Positions 1 through 8,368 of a DNA stretch of 64,000 bases are shown here, piece by piece. A program made the position numbers and the translations under genes. This DNA is from Arthrobacter sp. S39. Its GTDB lineage: Bacteria; Actinomycetota; Actinomycetes; Actinomycetales; Micrococcaceae. The notes beneath the pieces are model-generated. The model worked only from the letters and a program-made list of their open reading frames with translations, did no database searches and was not told the origin of the DNA. The number at the start of each line of letters is the position of its first letter. The stretch's first letter is position 1. The stretch covers positions 186,001 through 250,000 of the forward strand of contig NZ_SIHX01000006.1 of the NCBI RefSeq assembly GCF_004320525.1. The letters run 5' to 3'.

Positions 1-473
1 GGGATTACCCGTGGAACAGATTCCATGACGACTCCATCCGGGTAACAGAAGTCTTCCGCGAGAGCACCGTGATCCTGGTAGCCGCCAGCCACCCGTTCGC
101 CGACCGGGAGCAGGTGAGCATGGAGGACCTGCGCAACGAATCGTGGATCGTGCGGGCGGAGGCGCACCCTGTGGTCGAAGTGCTGCAACGTTCCGCCCAT
201 GACGCCGGGTTCGAACCAACCATCGGATTCCTCGCCAACGACTACCAGGAGGCTCAGGCAATGGTCAGCGTCGGCATGGGAGTGGCGCTGGTGCCCAAGA
301 CCGCCGTCGCCCTTCAACACCCCGACGTCCGGGTGCTCAGCCTCGGGGACGCGGCCCCGCTGCGCCGGATCCTGCTGGCGCAGCGCCAGGACAAGGTCTA
401 CGCACCGGCAGAGGTGGCCTTCCACTCCACCCTGCTCGAAATCGCCCGCGAACGGGCCGGCGACTACCTGTAG
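1..473 (+). CDS. LysR-type regulator, C-terminal part (truncated by window edge)
   Basis: The open frame enters from the left edge (first full codon at base 3) and ends at 473, giving about 156 residues. The visible part matches the second half of a LysR substrate-binding domain: a segment ending in VILVAASHPFA is the usual strand before the effector pocket, and the stretch YQEAQAMVSVGMGVALVPK is the typical late helix-strand of this fold. The DNA-binding N-terminus lies outside the window, so its target and effector cannot be judged. The following palindrome (491-524) probably ends its transcript. Family assignment is firm; function is not known. Confidence 0.85.
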   Translation, partial: DYPWNRFHDDSIRVTEVFRESTVILVAASHPFADREQVSMEDLRNESWIVRAEAHPVVEVLQRSAHDAGFEPTIGFLANDYQEAQAMVSVGMGVALVPKTAVALQHPDVRVLSLGDAAPLRRILLAQRQDKVYAPAEVAFHSTLLEIARERAGDYL

Positions 474-490
474 GCATCCAGGCAACGCAA

Positions 491-524
491 GCGGACGACG
501 GCGGGAGGTCCCGCCGTCGTCCGC
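491..524. repeat. Palindrome family A, copy 1 (terminator-like)
   Basis: Perfect inverted repeat with arms of 16 bases (GCGGACGACGGCGGGA) and a 2-base loop. It lies between the end of the LysR gene and the convergent small gene at 534-863, where a bidirectional terminator would be expected, but there is no clear T-tract. Related copies sit at about 1794, 4618, 13408, 47418, 49005, 49711 and 54049. Confidence 0.85.
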
Positions 525-533
525 CCACCACGT

Positions 534-863
534 TCACGTCCCGGCGCTGAGCTCCCAGTGCACCCGGATGGCCTCGGCAATGGGGCCGGCAGCGACGTCG
601 ACCCGGAGAGCAACGGGCGCGGTCCCGGTCTCCTCGATGACCGCGTCACGGTACACGCGGCCGCACGAGGGGCAGAGGGTGTAGAGATCCTCGTCGGCGG
701 GCCATTCGGCCAGCCCGGCGGGGACAGGGGTGGTCTCTCCGTTGTGGACGGGGATGCCTTCCGAGTTGGCCTGGATCAGCCCGTCCTTGCTGACGGTGTT
801 GCCGCACACGCAGGTGATGGTGGTGACGTCATGGCCGATCACATCGGCGGTTTCAGTGTCCAT
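534..863 (-). CDS. Small Cys-rich (zinc-ribbon-like) hypothetical protein
   Basis: A 109-residue acidic protein that I do not recognise. It carries two Cys pairs, CVCG near residue 18 and CPSC near residue 64, spaced like the two knuckles of a zinc ribbon, so metal binding is likely. There is no signal peptide or membrane segment. The start at 863 gives the first Cys pair a normal N-terminal lead. It stands alone, convergent with the LysR gene and divergent from the GPP34 gene. The coding bias (G/C third positions) supports it as a real gene. Confidence 0.65.
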   Translation of the reverse strand: MDTETADVIGHDVTTITCVCGNTVSKDGLIQANSEGIPVHNGETTPVPAGLAEWPADEDLYTLCPSCGRVYRDAVIEETGTAPVALRVDVAAGPIAEAIRVHWELSAGT

Positions 864-935
864 GATGACCTCCCCGGTAATGGAAGGGACGTTGTGTAAT
901 TAGCTTATGCCTGCTGGTCCGTGCCGTCGCCGGCG

Positions 936-984
936 CTTGTAAATTCCCGTTGTGGTGGGCGCCCAACAGGGCCACCATGATCGT
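936..984 (+). promoter_or_regulatory. Upstream element shared by the two GPP34 genes
   Basis: About 49 bases directly before the GPP34 start are almost identical to 27493-27541 before the second GPP34 gene, including the ends CTTGTAAAT and CACCATGATCGT. Outside this block the flanks differ. The conservation in non-coding DNA points to a shared promoter or operator. CATGAT (976-981) lies just before the ATG at 985 and could be a -10 hexamer giving a nearly leaderless mRNA; TTGTGG (950-955) is a poor -35 with long spacing. Confidence 0.55.
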
Positions 985-1755
985 ATGAACGCTGAATTAC
1001 CGGACGCCGCGGAGCTGAACCTGCCGCAGGCTTTCCTCCTTCTGGCAACGAACGACACAACCGGCAAACCTGACATTCCGGTGTTTGCACTCAGGACCGC
1101 CTTGGCCGGGGCAATCCTGGCCGAACTGGACCTGATCGACGCGATCGAACTGCAGGGCAAACGCGTCAGGGCGACCGGCACCGCCCCGGAAACGGAGCTC
1201 CGGCGCGAGCTGGAACTCATCCGCGGCAAATCCCGGCCCCACGCTCCCAAGCGGTGGGTCTCGATGCTGGAGGGCCGCGCCGAAGTCCAGCGTGCCTACG
1301 AGGGGATGGCATCACGGGGCATCGTGGAACATGTCGGCGAAAAGCACCTGGCCCGGTTCCGGCCTGTGCGGTACCCGGAGAAGGACCACGGTCCGGAGGC
1401 CGCGCTCCTGGAAAAAATCCAGGCCGCACTCAGCGGTCCGCCGTCCGCTCTTGAGGTGCCTGATTCGACGCCAGGTGCCGGGGCTACCGATGCGGGGACA
1501 CCTGACGCCGGGGCGCCGGAGTCCACGGCGCCGGAGTCCGCCGCGCCTGATGCCAAGCCCGTTTCCTCGCCGCCCGATGACAGGACCACGGCACTGATCG
1601 CCCTGCTTCAGGCGGCCGGACTGCTCGGAAAGCTCTTCCCGTCAGCAGACCTTACCCGGGCAAACGAGCTGTCGAGGGACTATTGGCCGACCCGCGCGGT
1701 GGAGGATGAGCTTCGGATGATCCGGCTGGCGCAACAGGAAGCCGCCAACTTGTGA
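985..1755 (+). CDS. GPP34 (Golgi phosphoprotein 3-like) family protein, copy 1
   Basis: A 256-residue soluble protein. The first half carries the bacterial GPP34 signature: LNLPQAFLLLATND at the N-terminus, then a conserved basic helix region (KRWVSMLEGRAEVQRAYEGM). Eukaryotic GPP34/Vps74 proteins bind phosphoinositides and retain glycosyltransferases; the role of the common actinobacterial forms is unknown. Residues about 155-200 are a Pro/Ala/Asp-rich low-complexity linker before a final helical part with RAVEDELRMIRLA. ATG 985 was chosen over an earlier in-frame GTG at 952 because its N-terminus aligns with the paralogue at 27542. That paralogue lacks most of the linker. Confidence 0.85.
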   Translation: MNAELPDAAELNLPQAFLLLATNDTTGKPDIPVFALRTALAGAILAELDLIDAIELQGKRVRATGTAPETELRRELELIRGKSRPHAPKRWVSMLEGRAEVQRAYEGMASRGIVEHVGEKHLARFRPVRYPEKDHGPEAALLEKIQAALSGPPSALEVPDSTPGAGATDAGTPDAGAPESTAPESAAPDAKPVSSPPDDRTTALIALLQAAGLLGKLFPSADLTRANELSRDYWPTRAVEDELRMIRLAQQEAANL

Positions 1756-1793
1756 CGCCGTCGGACGAAGCCGGGAACGGCACCACCGGCAAG

Positions 1794-1830
1794 CGGTCGA
1801 CGGCGGGAGGTCCCGCCGTCGACCGTTTTT
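1794..1830 (+). terminator. Palindrome family A, copy 2, with T-tract
   Basis: Perfect inverted repeat CGGTCGACGGCGGGA with a 2-base loop, followed by five T residues (1826-1830). It lies 39 bases after the GPP34 stop and has the form of an intrinsic terminator. The core GACGGCGGGA is the one shared by family A, but the outer arm differs from copy 1 and both arms changed together, as expected if pairing is conserved. Confidence 0.85.
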
Positions 1831-1948
1831 AACGCAATTGGTCAACCGGTTGGTGGATTCTTCCGGTTTGTCTGATAATCGGAAAGATGGTTGCGGCGCG
1901 TTGACCCACCCTCCCTCCCCAAAAATCCACACATCAGGAATCTTCTCC

Positions 1949-2146
1949 ATGGACAGTTCAGGCTTTATCGCACTCTTTCTTGCCGGATCGGACAGCACTG
2001 CCACGAGCGCACTGCCGAATGCTCCGCGACAGCACCGTGCACCCGAACCTGAGCTCTCACGCTGGTCGGTCACGCGGGGCCGGGTGGCCAGTTTGCTCCA
2101 CCGCCTTGCGTGGGCCATTGAGCCGGATACGCGCCGCATTTACTGA
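1949..2146 (+). CDS. Possible 65-residue small protein
   Basis: A short frame with a good ribosome site (AGGAA, 8 bases before the ATG). The C-terminal part (about residues 38-65) is Arg/Trp/Leu-rich and could form an amphipathic helix, ending in PDTRRIY. I do not recognise the family. The 120 bases before it hold no obvious gene. It ends 34 bases before the next start. Coding support is limited to the ribosome site and composition, so it could be chance. Confidence 0.4.
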   Translation: MDSSGFIALFLAGSDSTATSALPNAPRQHRAPEPELSRWSVTRGRVASLLHRLAWAIEPDTRRIY

Positions 2147-2167
2147 ACAGGTCCGTGCCGCCCCCGC

Positions 2168-2173
2168 TAGACT
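2168..2173 (+). promoter_or_regulatory. -10 hexamer TAGACT of a likely leaderless gene
   Basis: TAGACT stands seven bases before the ATG at 2181, with no Shine-Dalgarno sequence between. This spacing would place the transcription start at the A of the start codon. The same arrangement (TAGATT plus seven bases plus ATG) is seen at 54113. Confidence 0.5.
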
Positions 2174-2180
2174 CGCCAGC

Positions 2181-2489
2181 ATGGGGGAACACAACACATC
2201 CGGGGAACGCCGGCCAAATAAACTTGCCCGCTTGGCTGCTGCCGTTGTGCCCGCAGCGGGCCTCGTCGCGGTGCTGGTGGGGTGCGTCGTCGCGTGGAGC
2301 AACGCGAACGCCACTATCGGCTGGTTCGCCTACGCGCCGCTGAGCAGCCAGCCCTTTTCAGGCAACGGCATGGCCTTCGTCAGCCAGGGGACGCAGATCG
2401 GCCTGGCGGTGGCCGTCGCTGGCCTGCTCGTCCTGGCGTTCTGGGCCGGCTACAGAATCGGCAGAAGAACCAGCCGGGCGGACCAGTAA
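2181..2489 (+). CDS. Small two-helix membrane protein
   Basis: A 102-residue protein with a charged N-terminus, a first hydrophobic segment at about residues 18-38 (AAAVVPAAGLVAVLVGCVVAW), an external loop rich in Ser/Gly/Phe, and a second hydrophobic segment at about 71-91, ending in an Arg-rich tail (GYRIGRRTSRAD). The shape is typical of short actinobacterial membrane proteins of unknown role. ATG 2181 is preferred over upstream in-frame codons because the -10-like TAGACT sits exactly seven bases before it. Confidence 0.7.
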   Translation: MGEHNTSGERRPNKLARLAAAVVPAAGLVAVLVGCVVAWSNANATIGWFAYAPLSSQPFSGNGMAFVSQGTQIGLAVAVAGLLVLAFWAGYRIGRRTSRADQ

Positions 2490-2665
2490 GTCCCTTGAAC
2501 AGGGAGCGGGCGACGGCAAGTCCAACCGACGCCTCCCGTTCACCGCCCCGAAACCCTTGGGGCCATGCCCGTTCTTCCGCAGCAGGAAGTCTTTTCACGC
2601 ACCACCGCCCGGCGCCTCCGTCGCTTGGGAAATGAATCGACCCTGCTGTACCAAGGAGAACCTCC

Positions 2666-3523
2666 GTGTTCCTAAAAAGCGCCGTCACCGCTCTTGTGGC
2701 CCTCACCTCCCTGACCGGAATCGCCGCCCCGTCGGCCGCGCAACCCGCCCACGCGCCGGCACCCGTCGTCGTCGGACAGCCGCTGGCCGCAGCCCATGCG
2801 CACAACGACTATGAGCATGACCGCCCACTGTTCGACGCCCTCGAACACGGATTCACCAGCGTTGAGGCAGACGTGTGGCTGGTGGACGGCGAACTCCTGG
2901 TGGCCCACGACCTCGAGGACGCCACGCCGGGAGTAACGCTCGAGAGCCTCTACCTGGATCCGCTCGACGAACTGGTCCGGAACCAGGGCCACAGCGTCTA
3001 CCCCCACTGGAACGGCAGCCTGCAGCTCCTGATCGACATCAAGAGTGAAGGGGAAGCCACCTACGCCGCCATCGAAAAGGAACTGGCCGGGCACCCGGAG
3101 ATCATGAGCCGCTACAGCAACGGCGCCACCAAAACCGGACCCGTCACGGCGGTCATCAGCGGAAACCGTCCCCTGGCCACCATGCAGGCACAGGAAAAGC
3201 GGTTCGGCTTTTACGACGGACGCTCCGCCGACCTCACCTCCGGCATGCCCGCCGGGCTGATGCCGCTGGTCAGCGACAACTGGACCAAGCTGTTCACCTG
3301 GCAGGGCGTCGGCCCCATGCCCGAGGCTGAACGCCTCAAACTGCAGGCCTACGTGGCCGAAGCTCACACCCAGGGATACCGGGTCCGCTTCTGGGCCACC
3401 CCCGACCAGCCCGGCGCCGCACGCGACGCCGTCTGGAACGAACTCTTCGACGCCGGCGTGGACCACATCAACACCGACGACCTTGAGGCGCTGGAACAGT
3501 TCCTCAGCACCCGCACGCTCTAA
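2666..3523 (+). CDS. Secreted glycerophosphodiester phosphodiesterase / PI-PLC-like hydrolase
   Basis: A 285-residue protein with a Sec signal peptide (hydrophobic core about residues 5-20, cleavage near SAAQPAHA). The mature part opens with HAHNDY, then VEADVWLVDGELLVAHD, the two catalytic His and the metal-binding Glu/Asp of the TIM-barrel phosphodiesterase family, followed by LLIDIKSEG. It should cleave glycerophosphodiesters or phosphoinositides outside the cell. GTG 2666 follows AAGGAG. The gene lies 30 bases before another secreted phosphoesterase, so the pair is probably an operon for scavenging phosphate from organic esters. The exact substrate is not visible. Confidence 0.85.
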   Translation: MFLKSAVTALVALTSLTGIAAPSAAQPAHAPAPVVVGQPLAAAHAHNDYEHDRPLFDALEHGFTSVEADVWLVDGELLVAHDLEDATPGVTLESLYLDPLDELVRNQGHSVYPHWNGSLQLLIDIKSEGEATYAAIEKELAGHPEIMSRYSNGATKTGPVTAVISGNRPLATMQAQEKRFGFYDGRSADLTSGMPAGLMPLVSDNWTKLFTWQGVGPMPEAERLKLQAYVAEAHTQGYRVRFWATPDQPGAARDAVWNELFDAGVDHINTDDLEALEQFLSTRTL

Positions 3524-3553
3524 CCCCCCAACTCTCAGACACAGGACACCTCC

Positions 3554-4606
3554 ATGCCTTCCAAGACCCTGAAAACCACGACGGCGGCAGCCGTCCTGGC
3601 GCTAAGCCTCCTTGCGTCCCAGCCCGCCCAGGCAGCCAACGACACCTCCGACGGCGCCTCGGACATTGAAGCTTTCACCTTTGGCGTCATCGGCGACATC
3701 CCCTACGGCGACGCCGAAATCGCCAAGTTCCCGTCCCGCATCCAGGACATCAACGCCGACAGCGCGCTGAAGTTCGTCACCCACGTGGGCGACATCAAAA
3801 ACGGCTCCTCCGTCTGCTCGGACCAGTACTTCGCCGGCATCCGCACCCAGTTCGACACCTTCGAGCACCCGCTGGTCTTCACCCCGGGCGACAACGAGTG
3901 GGTGGACTGCCACCGCACCAACAACGGCGCCTACAACCCGCTGGAACGGCTGGACAAACTGCGGGAGGTCTTCTTCGACCAGCCCGGCAAGACCCTGGGC
4001 GCCACCATGCCGGTCAAGACCCAGGAAAATCTGGGACTTCCGGAAAATGTCCGCTTCACCCAGAACCGCGTGGCCTTCTCCGTGGTGAACGTCCAGGGCA
4101 GCAACAACTCGCTGCTTCCCTGGAGCGGCCTCGGCGAAACCGTACCCACGCCCGAGCAGCTGGCTGAGGTTGAGCACCGGACGGATGCCGTACTGGACCA
4201 GATCCGCGAGACGTTCAGCGACGCGGCGCGGCGCAACGACCGCGCTGTTGTCCTCATGACCCAGGCCGACATGTTCGACCCGTCCCTGCTCGCCGCGGCT
4301 ACCGCCAACCCGGAGACCATGTCCGGGTTCCGCCAGATCGTCGCGGCCATCGTTGACGAGACCAACCGCTTCGACCGCCCGGTCTACCTCATCAACGGCG
4401 ACAGCCACGTCTTCGCCGAGAACCAGCCGCTGGCGGAAGGCTCACCGTGGCTGAATGTGTACGGCCAGCCTGCCGCGGATGACCTGCAGCGGATCACCGT
4501 GGACGGATCGGCCAACGCCACCAACTACGTTCGGTTCACCGTGGCCGGCAACAGCAGCGACAACAACGGCGTCCTGAGCTGGGAGAAGGTCCCCTTCAGC
4601 CAGTAG
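3554..4606 (+). CDS. Secreted calcineurin-like metallophosphoesterase
   Basis: A 350-residue protein with a clear signal peptide (cleavage after ASQPAQA, about residue 27). The metal-binding motifs of the metallophosphoesterase fold are present in order: GDIPYGD, THVGDIKNG, TPGDNEWVDCH and NGDSHVF. The short spacing and the DNEWVDCH form match secreted bacterial phosphoesterases of unknown substrate. It is probably co-transcribed with the upstream phosphodiesterase. A family A palindrome separates it from the convergent pectin genes. Confidence 0.87.
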   Translation: MPSKTLKTTTAAAVLALSLLASQPAQAANDTSDGASDIEAFTFGVIGDIPYGDAEIAKFPSRIQDINADSALKFVTHVGDIKNGSSVCSDQYFAGIRTQFDTFEHPLVFTPGDNEWVDCHRTNNGAYNPLERLDKLREVFFDQPGKTLGATMPVKTQENLGLPENVRFTQNRVAFSVVNVQGSNNSLLPWSGLGETVPTPEQLAEVEHRTDAVLDQIRETFSDAARRNDRAVVLMTQADMFDPSLLAAATANPETMSGFRQIVAAIVDETNRFDRPVYLINGDSHVFAENQPLAEGSPWLNVYGQPAADDLQRITVDGSANATNYVRFTVAGNSSDNNGVLSWEKVPFSQ

Positions 4607-4617
4607 GCACCAGACGA

Positions 4618-4653
4618 AAGCGGACGACGGCGAGGTCCCGCCGTCGTCCGCTT
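4618..4653. terminator. Palindrome family A, copy 3, between convergent genes
   Basis: Inverted repeat AAGCGGACGACGGCG / CCGCCGTCGTCCGCTT with one base missing from one arm near the loop. It lies in the 63-base gap between the convergent phosphoesterase and esterase genes, so it can serve both strands: the A-rich and T-rich ends give a short T-run either way. Confidence 0.8.
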
Positions 4654-4669
4654 CCGTTGTGCTCAGCAG

Positions 4670-6550
4670 TTACGCGGCGACCCCCGACGGCACCACGCTG
4701 CAGTCCGCCGCCGAGCCGGCGAGCTGTGGTGCCCAGCCGTCCGTTCCCTGCAGGTAGGTCCTGGCCGTGTAGTTGCCCGCCTCAGCCGCGGGCAGCTGCG
4801 GACGGTCGGCGGTCACCTGCGCGCCGGGGCCGCTGTTCCTGTACTCGTGGAACCGTGCCTCCCGCCAGGAGAAGCCGCTCATGTCCGTCCAGGGTGTTCC
4901 GGAGATGTGCGCGCCGAGCCAGGAGTCCCTGACCAGGACCTGGGCCACCGCGCGCGGGTCACCGCCGGCGTGCCACGGCCTGCCCAGGTGGACGCTGTTC
5001 GCCGCGGCATCTGAGACCAGCCGGCACTGGTCAAAGAGGTAGCCGTACCGGATGGACAGGTCCAGGCTCCCCGCCGACACATAGCCGTTGTTCGTGGCCG
5101 AGGAGCGGTCCAGGGACCTGATCTCGCAGCCGCTGAAGACAGCGGTCCCGCGGCCGAAGATGAAGTCAACGTCCCCCTCCACGTAGCAGCCGTCGAAGTA
5201 GAACCGGGCCGGGACGCCCGCCCCCGGTGAGTTGACCAGCAGGGTGTCCTGGTTGCCCAGGCACCGGACGTTGGACAGCACCGAACGGTCGGCGGTGATG
5301 TGCAGCGCGACGGCCTGGCGGTCCTTGATCCCCGTGTCGGCGGCCTCGTCGAAATCGTTGCTGAACGTCAGGTTCCTGGCCACGAAGTCCGGCCCGTCGA
5401 TCCGGACCGATGCGCTGCCCGAGGTGCCGAAGTTCCCGCTGCCGTCCGGCTTGGGGGTGCCGGAGGCGTTGTTGTAAACGAGCACCACATCCTCCGGCCT
5501 GCTGCCCTGCCCGATGAAGGAGATCCGCGGCTTGTTGTTCAGCACCCGCACGGCTTCCCGGTAGGTGCCGGGCTGGATCCTGATGACGGTCCGCTGGAGG
5601 CTGTCCGAGGGAACGGAGTCGACGGCGGCCTGTACCGTCGCGAACGTCCTGCCCGGTCCGACGTCGAGCGTTACCGGCACATCGATGGGGCGTTCCGCCG
5701 GCCAGTACATTCCCAGCAGCGGTTCGATGCCGGCGTCGAGATTCAGGAAGTAGCCCGGCGGCACGATCTGCTTGGACTGCAGTTCGCGTGCCACGAGGCG
5801 GGCCACCGCCAGCGCACCGGTGGCCTGGAAATGCGTGTTGTCCTCCGCGCCCTGCGGATACTGCGGATGCTCGCCCGGGGCCAGGAAAAGGAAATGTTCC
5901 TTGGTTCCTTCCGGCCCCAGCTGCTGCCACAGCTCCTTGGAGGAAACCGTCAGGTCCACCAGCGGAGTGCCGGACGCCGCGGCGAGTTCCCGCACGGCCT
6001 GCGGATACGCGCCGTGGGAATCCTGGGCATTCCCGGAGGAATCAAAGCGTCTGCGTTCGACCGAGGTGACCAGGACGGGCTTGCCTCCGCGTGCTTTGGG
6101 GCCGTCGACGTACCGGCTCAGATACTCCTTGAACGTGGTGTCCGGGAGTGTGCCCCGGGCGGGGTCCGCCACTTTCTCGTCGTTGTGGCCGAAGGAGATC
6201 AGCAGGTAGTCGCCCGGCTGCAGCAGGGCCAGCACCCGGTCCAGCTTTCCGGCGTCGGCAAAGCTCTTTGAGGAGGCGCCGGACCAGGCGTAGTCAAACA
6301 CGGTTGCCTGCGGCCCTAGCAGGAGTGGCAGCGCCTGTCCCCAGCCGGCGCGGGGGCGTTCGGACTGCTGGTACGCCGACGACGTCGAGTCCCCGACGAC
6401 GAAGATCACCGGTTTGGTGCGGGGTTTCGCGGGGTCGAGGACGGTTTGGGTGACGGCGTTGGCCATGCCCGTTCCCGAGAGGGCCATGGTTCCTGCGGTG
6501 AGCGCCATGGTGGCCAGGACGCTGCGCCGGTTCGGCAGAATGGCGGCCAT
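4670..6550 (-). CDS. Fused rhamnogalacturonan acetylesterase (CE12-like) and pectin methylesterase (CE8)
   Basis: A 626-residue exported enzyme. The N-terminus has NRRSVLATMALTAG, a Tat-like signal. Residues about 45-260 are an SGNH/GDSL esterase: VVGDSTSSAY (Ser55), GHND (Asn123) and DNTH (Asp237/His240), as in rhamnogalacturonan acetylesterases. Residues about 292-600 are a pectin methylesterase: RQAVAL (Gln412), GNQDT (Asp435), VDFIFG (Asp462) and LGRPW (Arg524). All key residues are present in both halves. The enzyme should remove acetyl and methyl groups from pectin. Its ATG overlaps the stop of the pectate lyase gene by one base, so they are translationally coupled and act on the same polymer. 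Confidence 0.92.
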   Translation of the reverse strand: MAAILPNRRSVLATMALTAGTMALSGTGMANAVTQTVLDPAKPRTKPVIFVVGDSTSSAYQQSERPRAGWGQALPLLLGPQATVFDYAWSGASSKSFADAGKLDRVLALLQPGDYLLISFGHNDEKVADPARGTLPDTTFKEYLSRYVDGPKARGGKPVLVTSVERRRFDSSGNAQDSHGAYPQAVRELAAASGTPLVDLTVSSKELWQQLGPEGTKEHFLFLAPGEHPQYPQGAEDNTHFQATGALAVARLVARELQSKQIVPPGYFLNLDAGIEPLLGMYWPAERPIDVPVTLDVGPGRTFATVQAAVDSVPSDSLQRTVIRIQPGTYREAVRVLNNKPRISFIGQGSRPEDVVLVYNNASGTPKPDGSGNFGTSGSASVRIDGPDFVARNLTFSNDFDEAADTGIKDRQAVALHITADRSVLSNVRCLGNQDTLLVNSPGAGVPARFYFDGCYVEGDVDFIFGRGTAVFSGCEIRSLDRSSATNNGYVSAGSLDLSIRYGYLFDQCRLVSDAAANSVHLGRPWHAGGDPRAVAQVLVRDSWLGAHISGTPWTDMSGFSWREARFHEYRNSGPGAQVTADRPQLPAAEAGNYTARTYLQGTDGWAPQLAGSAADCSVVPSGVAA

Positions 6551-7917
6551 CAGAGTTCCCCTCCTGCAGTGAAGATCGGGCCGGTGGAGTTCTGGAGCAG
6601 GGCCGGCACCGCCTGGGCCGGATGGACCTGGGTGCGGAGGGTGGGTGTCCAGGACGTGTCCCCGGCCAACTGGTCCGCGGGCGCGGCAGCGGCGTTGTAC
6701 TCGCCGCGAAGGTCCGTGATCTTGCCGTTGACCGCGTTGGCGACGGTGGTGATGGCCGTTCCCTTGAAGCGCCGGATGATGTTCGCGGCGTCGATGCCGG
6801 CCGGCAGGGTGAAGGCGTTGGCCTCGGCGTAGACGTGGGAGTCGAATCCGGCGCCCAGCGTGTATGTGTAGGGGACGGTGCTGCCTTCGGCCACCTTGAA
6901 GTGGTTGTTGTAGACGTCCACCTGGCCGAAGCGGACGCGCGGGGCGCGCTGGCCGACGTTTTCGAACACGTTGTGGTGGATGGTGACGCGCAGCTTGCCG
7001 GGGTCCCCGCGGGTGGGCGAGTCGGTGGAGCCGATGAGGAGCAGCTTGTCGTGGTCGGCGAAGCGGTTGAAGGACATCGCCACCAGGTCCGAGCCGTTAG
7101 TGACGTCCACGGCGCCGTCGTGCACTTGGTAATGGCGGCCGAAGTAGAGCGGCTGGGAGCTGTCAAGGTTGGGGGCGTCGGTGAACTCGTTGTGGTCGAT
7201 CCAGACGTGCGTGGCTTGGTTGATGACCTGGAGCAGGTCGTATTCGCTGTTCCAGTTGCCCTCGGCGCCGTCGGTCGGATCCCAGGCCGGGAAGCAGTCG
7301 GCGGCGTCCCGCACGGTGAGGTTGCGGACGATCACGTTGGTGGCGCCGTTGACCCGGAGGGCTGCCCCGGAAATGCTGCTGTCCGGGGTGGCGCCGACGA
7401 TGGTGGTGTTGCGCGGGATGTCCCAGCGGATGGACTTCGCCTGGTTTGCGGCGGCGAGGCGCCTGGCGTCCTCCTGCGGGCCGGCAGGCTTCTGGCTGCG
7501 GCCGTAGGTGGCCGGGTCGAAGTCCTGGAGGTACTGGGCCAGGCTGTAGCCGGTGCGTTCGGCGTATTTTTCGCAGGTCAGCGGTGAACCGTCAGATGCT
7601 GTGTTGGCGTCGATGGTTCCGTGGACCCGGACAATCTTGGGCTGGGTGCCGGCTGCGAACGCGGCCAGCAGCTCGGCTTTGGTGGAGACGTCGTAAACGT
7701 TGACGTCCTCGGCGGCCGAGCCTCCGGTGGTGCCTGTTCCTTCGGATGCCCAGCCGTTGCCCGGGGGAAGAATCTGGCGCTCCAGCGGGGTTTGGGCGGT
7801 CTGGGCGGCGGGGTCGGCCACCGGGTTGGGGGAGGCTCCAGCGGGAGCCGAAATGATCAGGGCTCCTGCCACGGCCAGGGCTGCGGACATGGATAAGTAG
7901 GTACTGCGTCTTCGCAT
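6550..7917 (-). CDS. Secreted pectate lyase (PL1 family)
   Basis: A 455-residue protein with a signal peptide starting MRRRSTYLSM and ending near PAGASP. PL1 marks are VWIDHNEFTD, the metal/substrate strand, and RAPRVRFGQVDVYNNHF with the conserved Arg of the active site, plus repeated parallel beta-helix turns (NVIVRNLTVRDAADC). It should cleave polygalacturonate by beta-elimination with calcium. ATG 7917 was chosen because GGAAGAG lies seven bases upstream and the signal peptide begins there; an earlier in-frame codon at 7965 would add a charged lead. It is the first gene of a two-gene pectin operon. No sugar transporter is next to it. Confidence 0.93.
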   Translation of the reverse strand: MRRRSTYLSMSAALAVAGALIISAPAGASPNPVADPAAQTAQTPLERQILPPGNGWASEGTGTTGGSAAEDVNVYDVSTKAELLAAFAAGTQPKIVRVHGTIDANTASDGSPLTCEKYAERTGYSLAQYLQDFDPATYGRSQKPAGPQEDARRLAAANQAKSIRWDIPRNTTIVGATPDSSISGAALRVNGATNVIVRNLTVRDAADCFPAWDPTDGAEGNWNSEYDLLQVINQATHVWIDHNEFTDAPNLDSSQPLYFGRHYQVHDGAVDVTNGSDLVAMSFNRFADHDKLLLIGSTDSPTRGDPGKLRVTIHHNVFENVGQRAPRVRFGQVDVYNNHFKVAEGSTVPYTYTLGAGFDSHVYAEANAFTLPAGIDAANIIRRFKGTAITTVANAVNGKITDLRGEYNAAAAPADQLAGDTSWTPTLRTQVHPAQAVPALLQNSTGPIFTAGGEL

Positions 7918-8044
7918 GTTTTCTCTTCCGTCATTGGAATGAACTGAGCTCCGGTCCGGCGGCAACTATGACGACGGTCACTGCGGAGCGCTGAGAAGGA
8001 CACTACCCAGAAAGCGGTTTCTCGGCAAGGTTCGCGGACCATGC

Positions 8045-8074
8045 TTTGCATCCGGTCGGGTTAGTGGATAGCGT
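8045..8074 (+). promoter_or_regulatory. Likely promoter of the riboswitch transcript
   Basis: TTTGCA (8045-8050) and TAGCGT (8069-8074) are 18 bases apart and lie about 40 bases before the first aptamer. The match to a sigma-70-type promoter is moderate, but the position is right for a start point just before the riboswitch. Confidence 0.4.
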
Positions 8075-8112
8075 GTGAGGCGTGTCACCCACCAGTGGCA
8101 CATGCTTATGAT

Positions 8113-8310
8113 CTGCGGCGGGAGAGTCCTGCCGGTACGTTTTCAGCAGGCGCCGTAGGAGCAAATCCTCCCCAGGAATCTCTCAGGCCCACGTACCGCC
8201 GCGGCAAGGCACCTCTGGAAAGCAGTCCGGGAAACCGGGCTCACCGACGGGGCAAGTGGCGCGCTGCTGACGGCAGGGCAAAACGGAAACTCTCAGGTCC
8301 AATACAGAGC
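8113..8310 (+). ncRNA. Tandem glycine riboswitch (gcvT element)
   Basis: Two glycine aptamers follow one another. The first has GGGAGAGTCCTGCCGG, GCGCCGTAGGAGCAA and CCAGGAATCTCTCAGG, the classic conserved blocks. The second (about 8213-8310) has the diverged blocks CTGGAAAGC, CCGACGGGGCAAG and GAAACTCTCAGGTCC, closed by CTCTG/CAGAG. Tandem aptamers of this type bind glycine, often activating glycine cleavage genes. Here the downstream gene is a MetF-like reductase rather than gcvT. Confidence 0.93.
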
Positions 8311-8313
8311 GGG

Positions 8314-8367
8314 GAGGAACCCGAATCAGCGTGGCGCCTTGGGGCCACCAGAGTGATGGAGTTCCTC
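8314..8367 (+). promoter_or_regulatory. Expression platform enclosing the ribosome site
   Basis: GAGGAAC (8314-8320) is fully complementary to GTTCCTC (8361-8367), which ends one base before the start codon. Inside lies a second helix, GTGGC/GCCAC (8331-8347), and the ribosome site GATGGAG (8354-8360). Pairing would close off the start region, so glycine binding probably controls translation. There is no T-tract, which argues against a terminator. Confidence 0.6.
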
Positions 8368-8368
8368 A

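Noticed and set aside
1838..1948. Longer upstream form of the 65-residue small gene
   Set aside because: The extra part has no ribosome site and no conserved look; ATG 1949 has AGGAA at a good distance.
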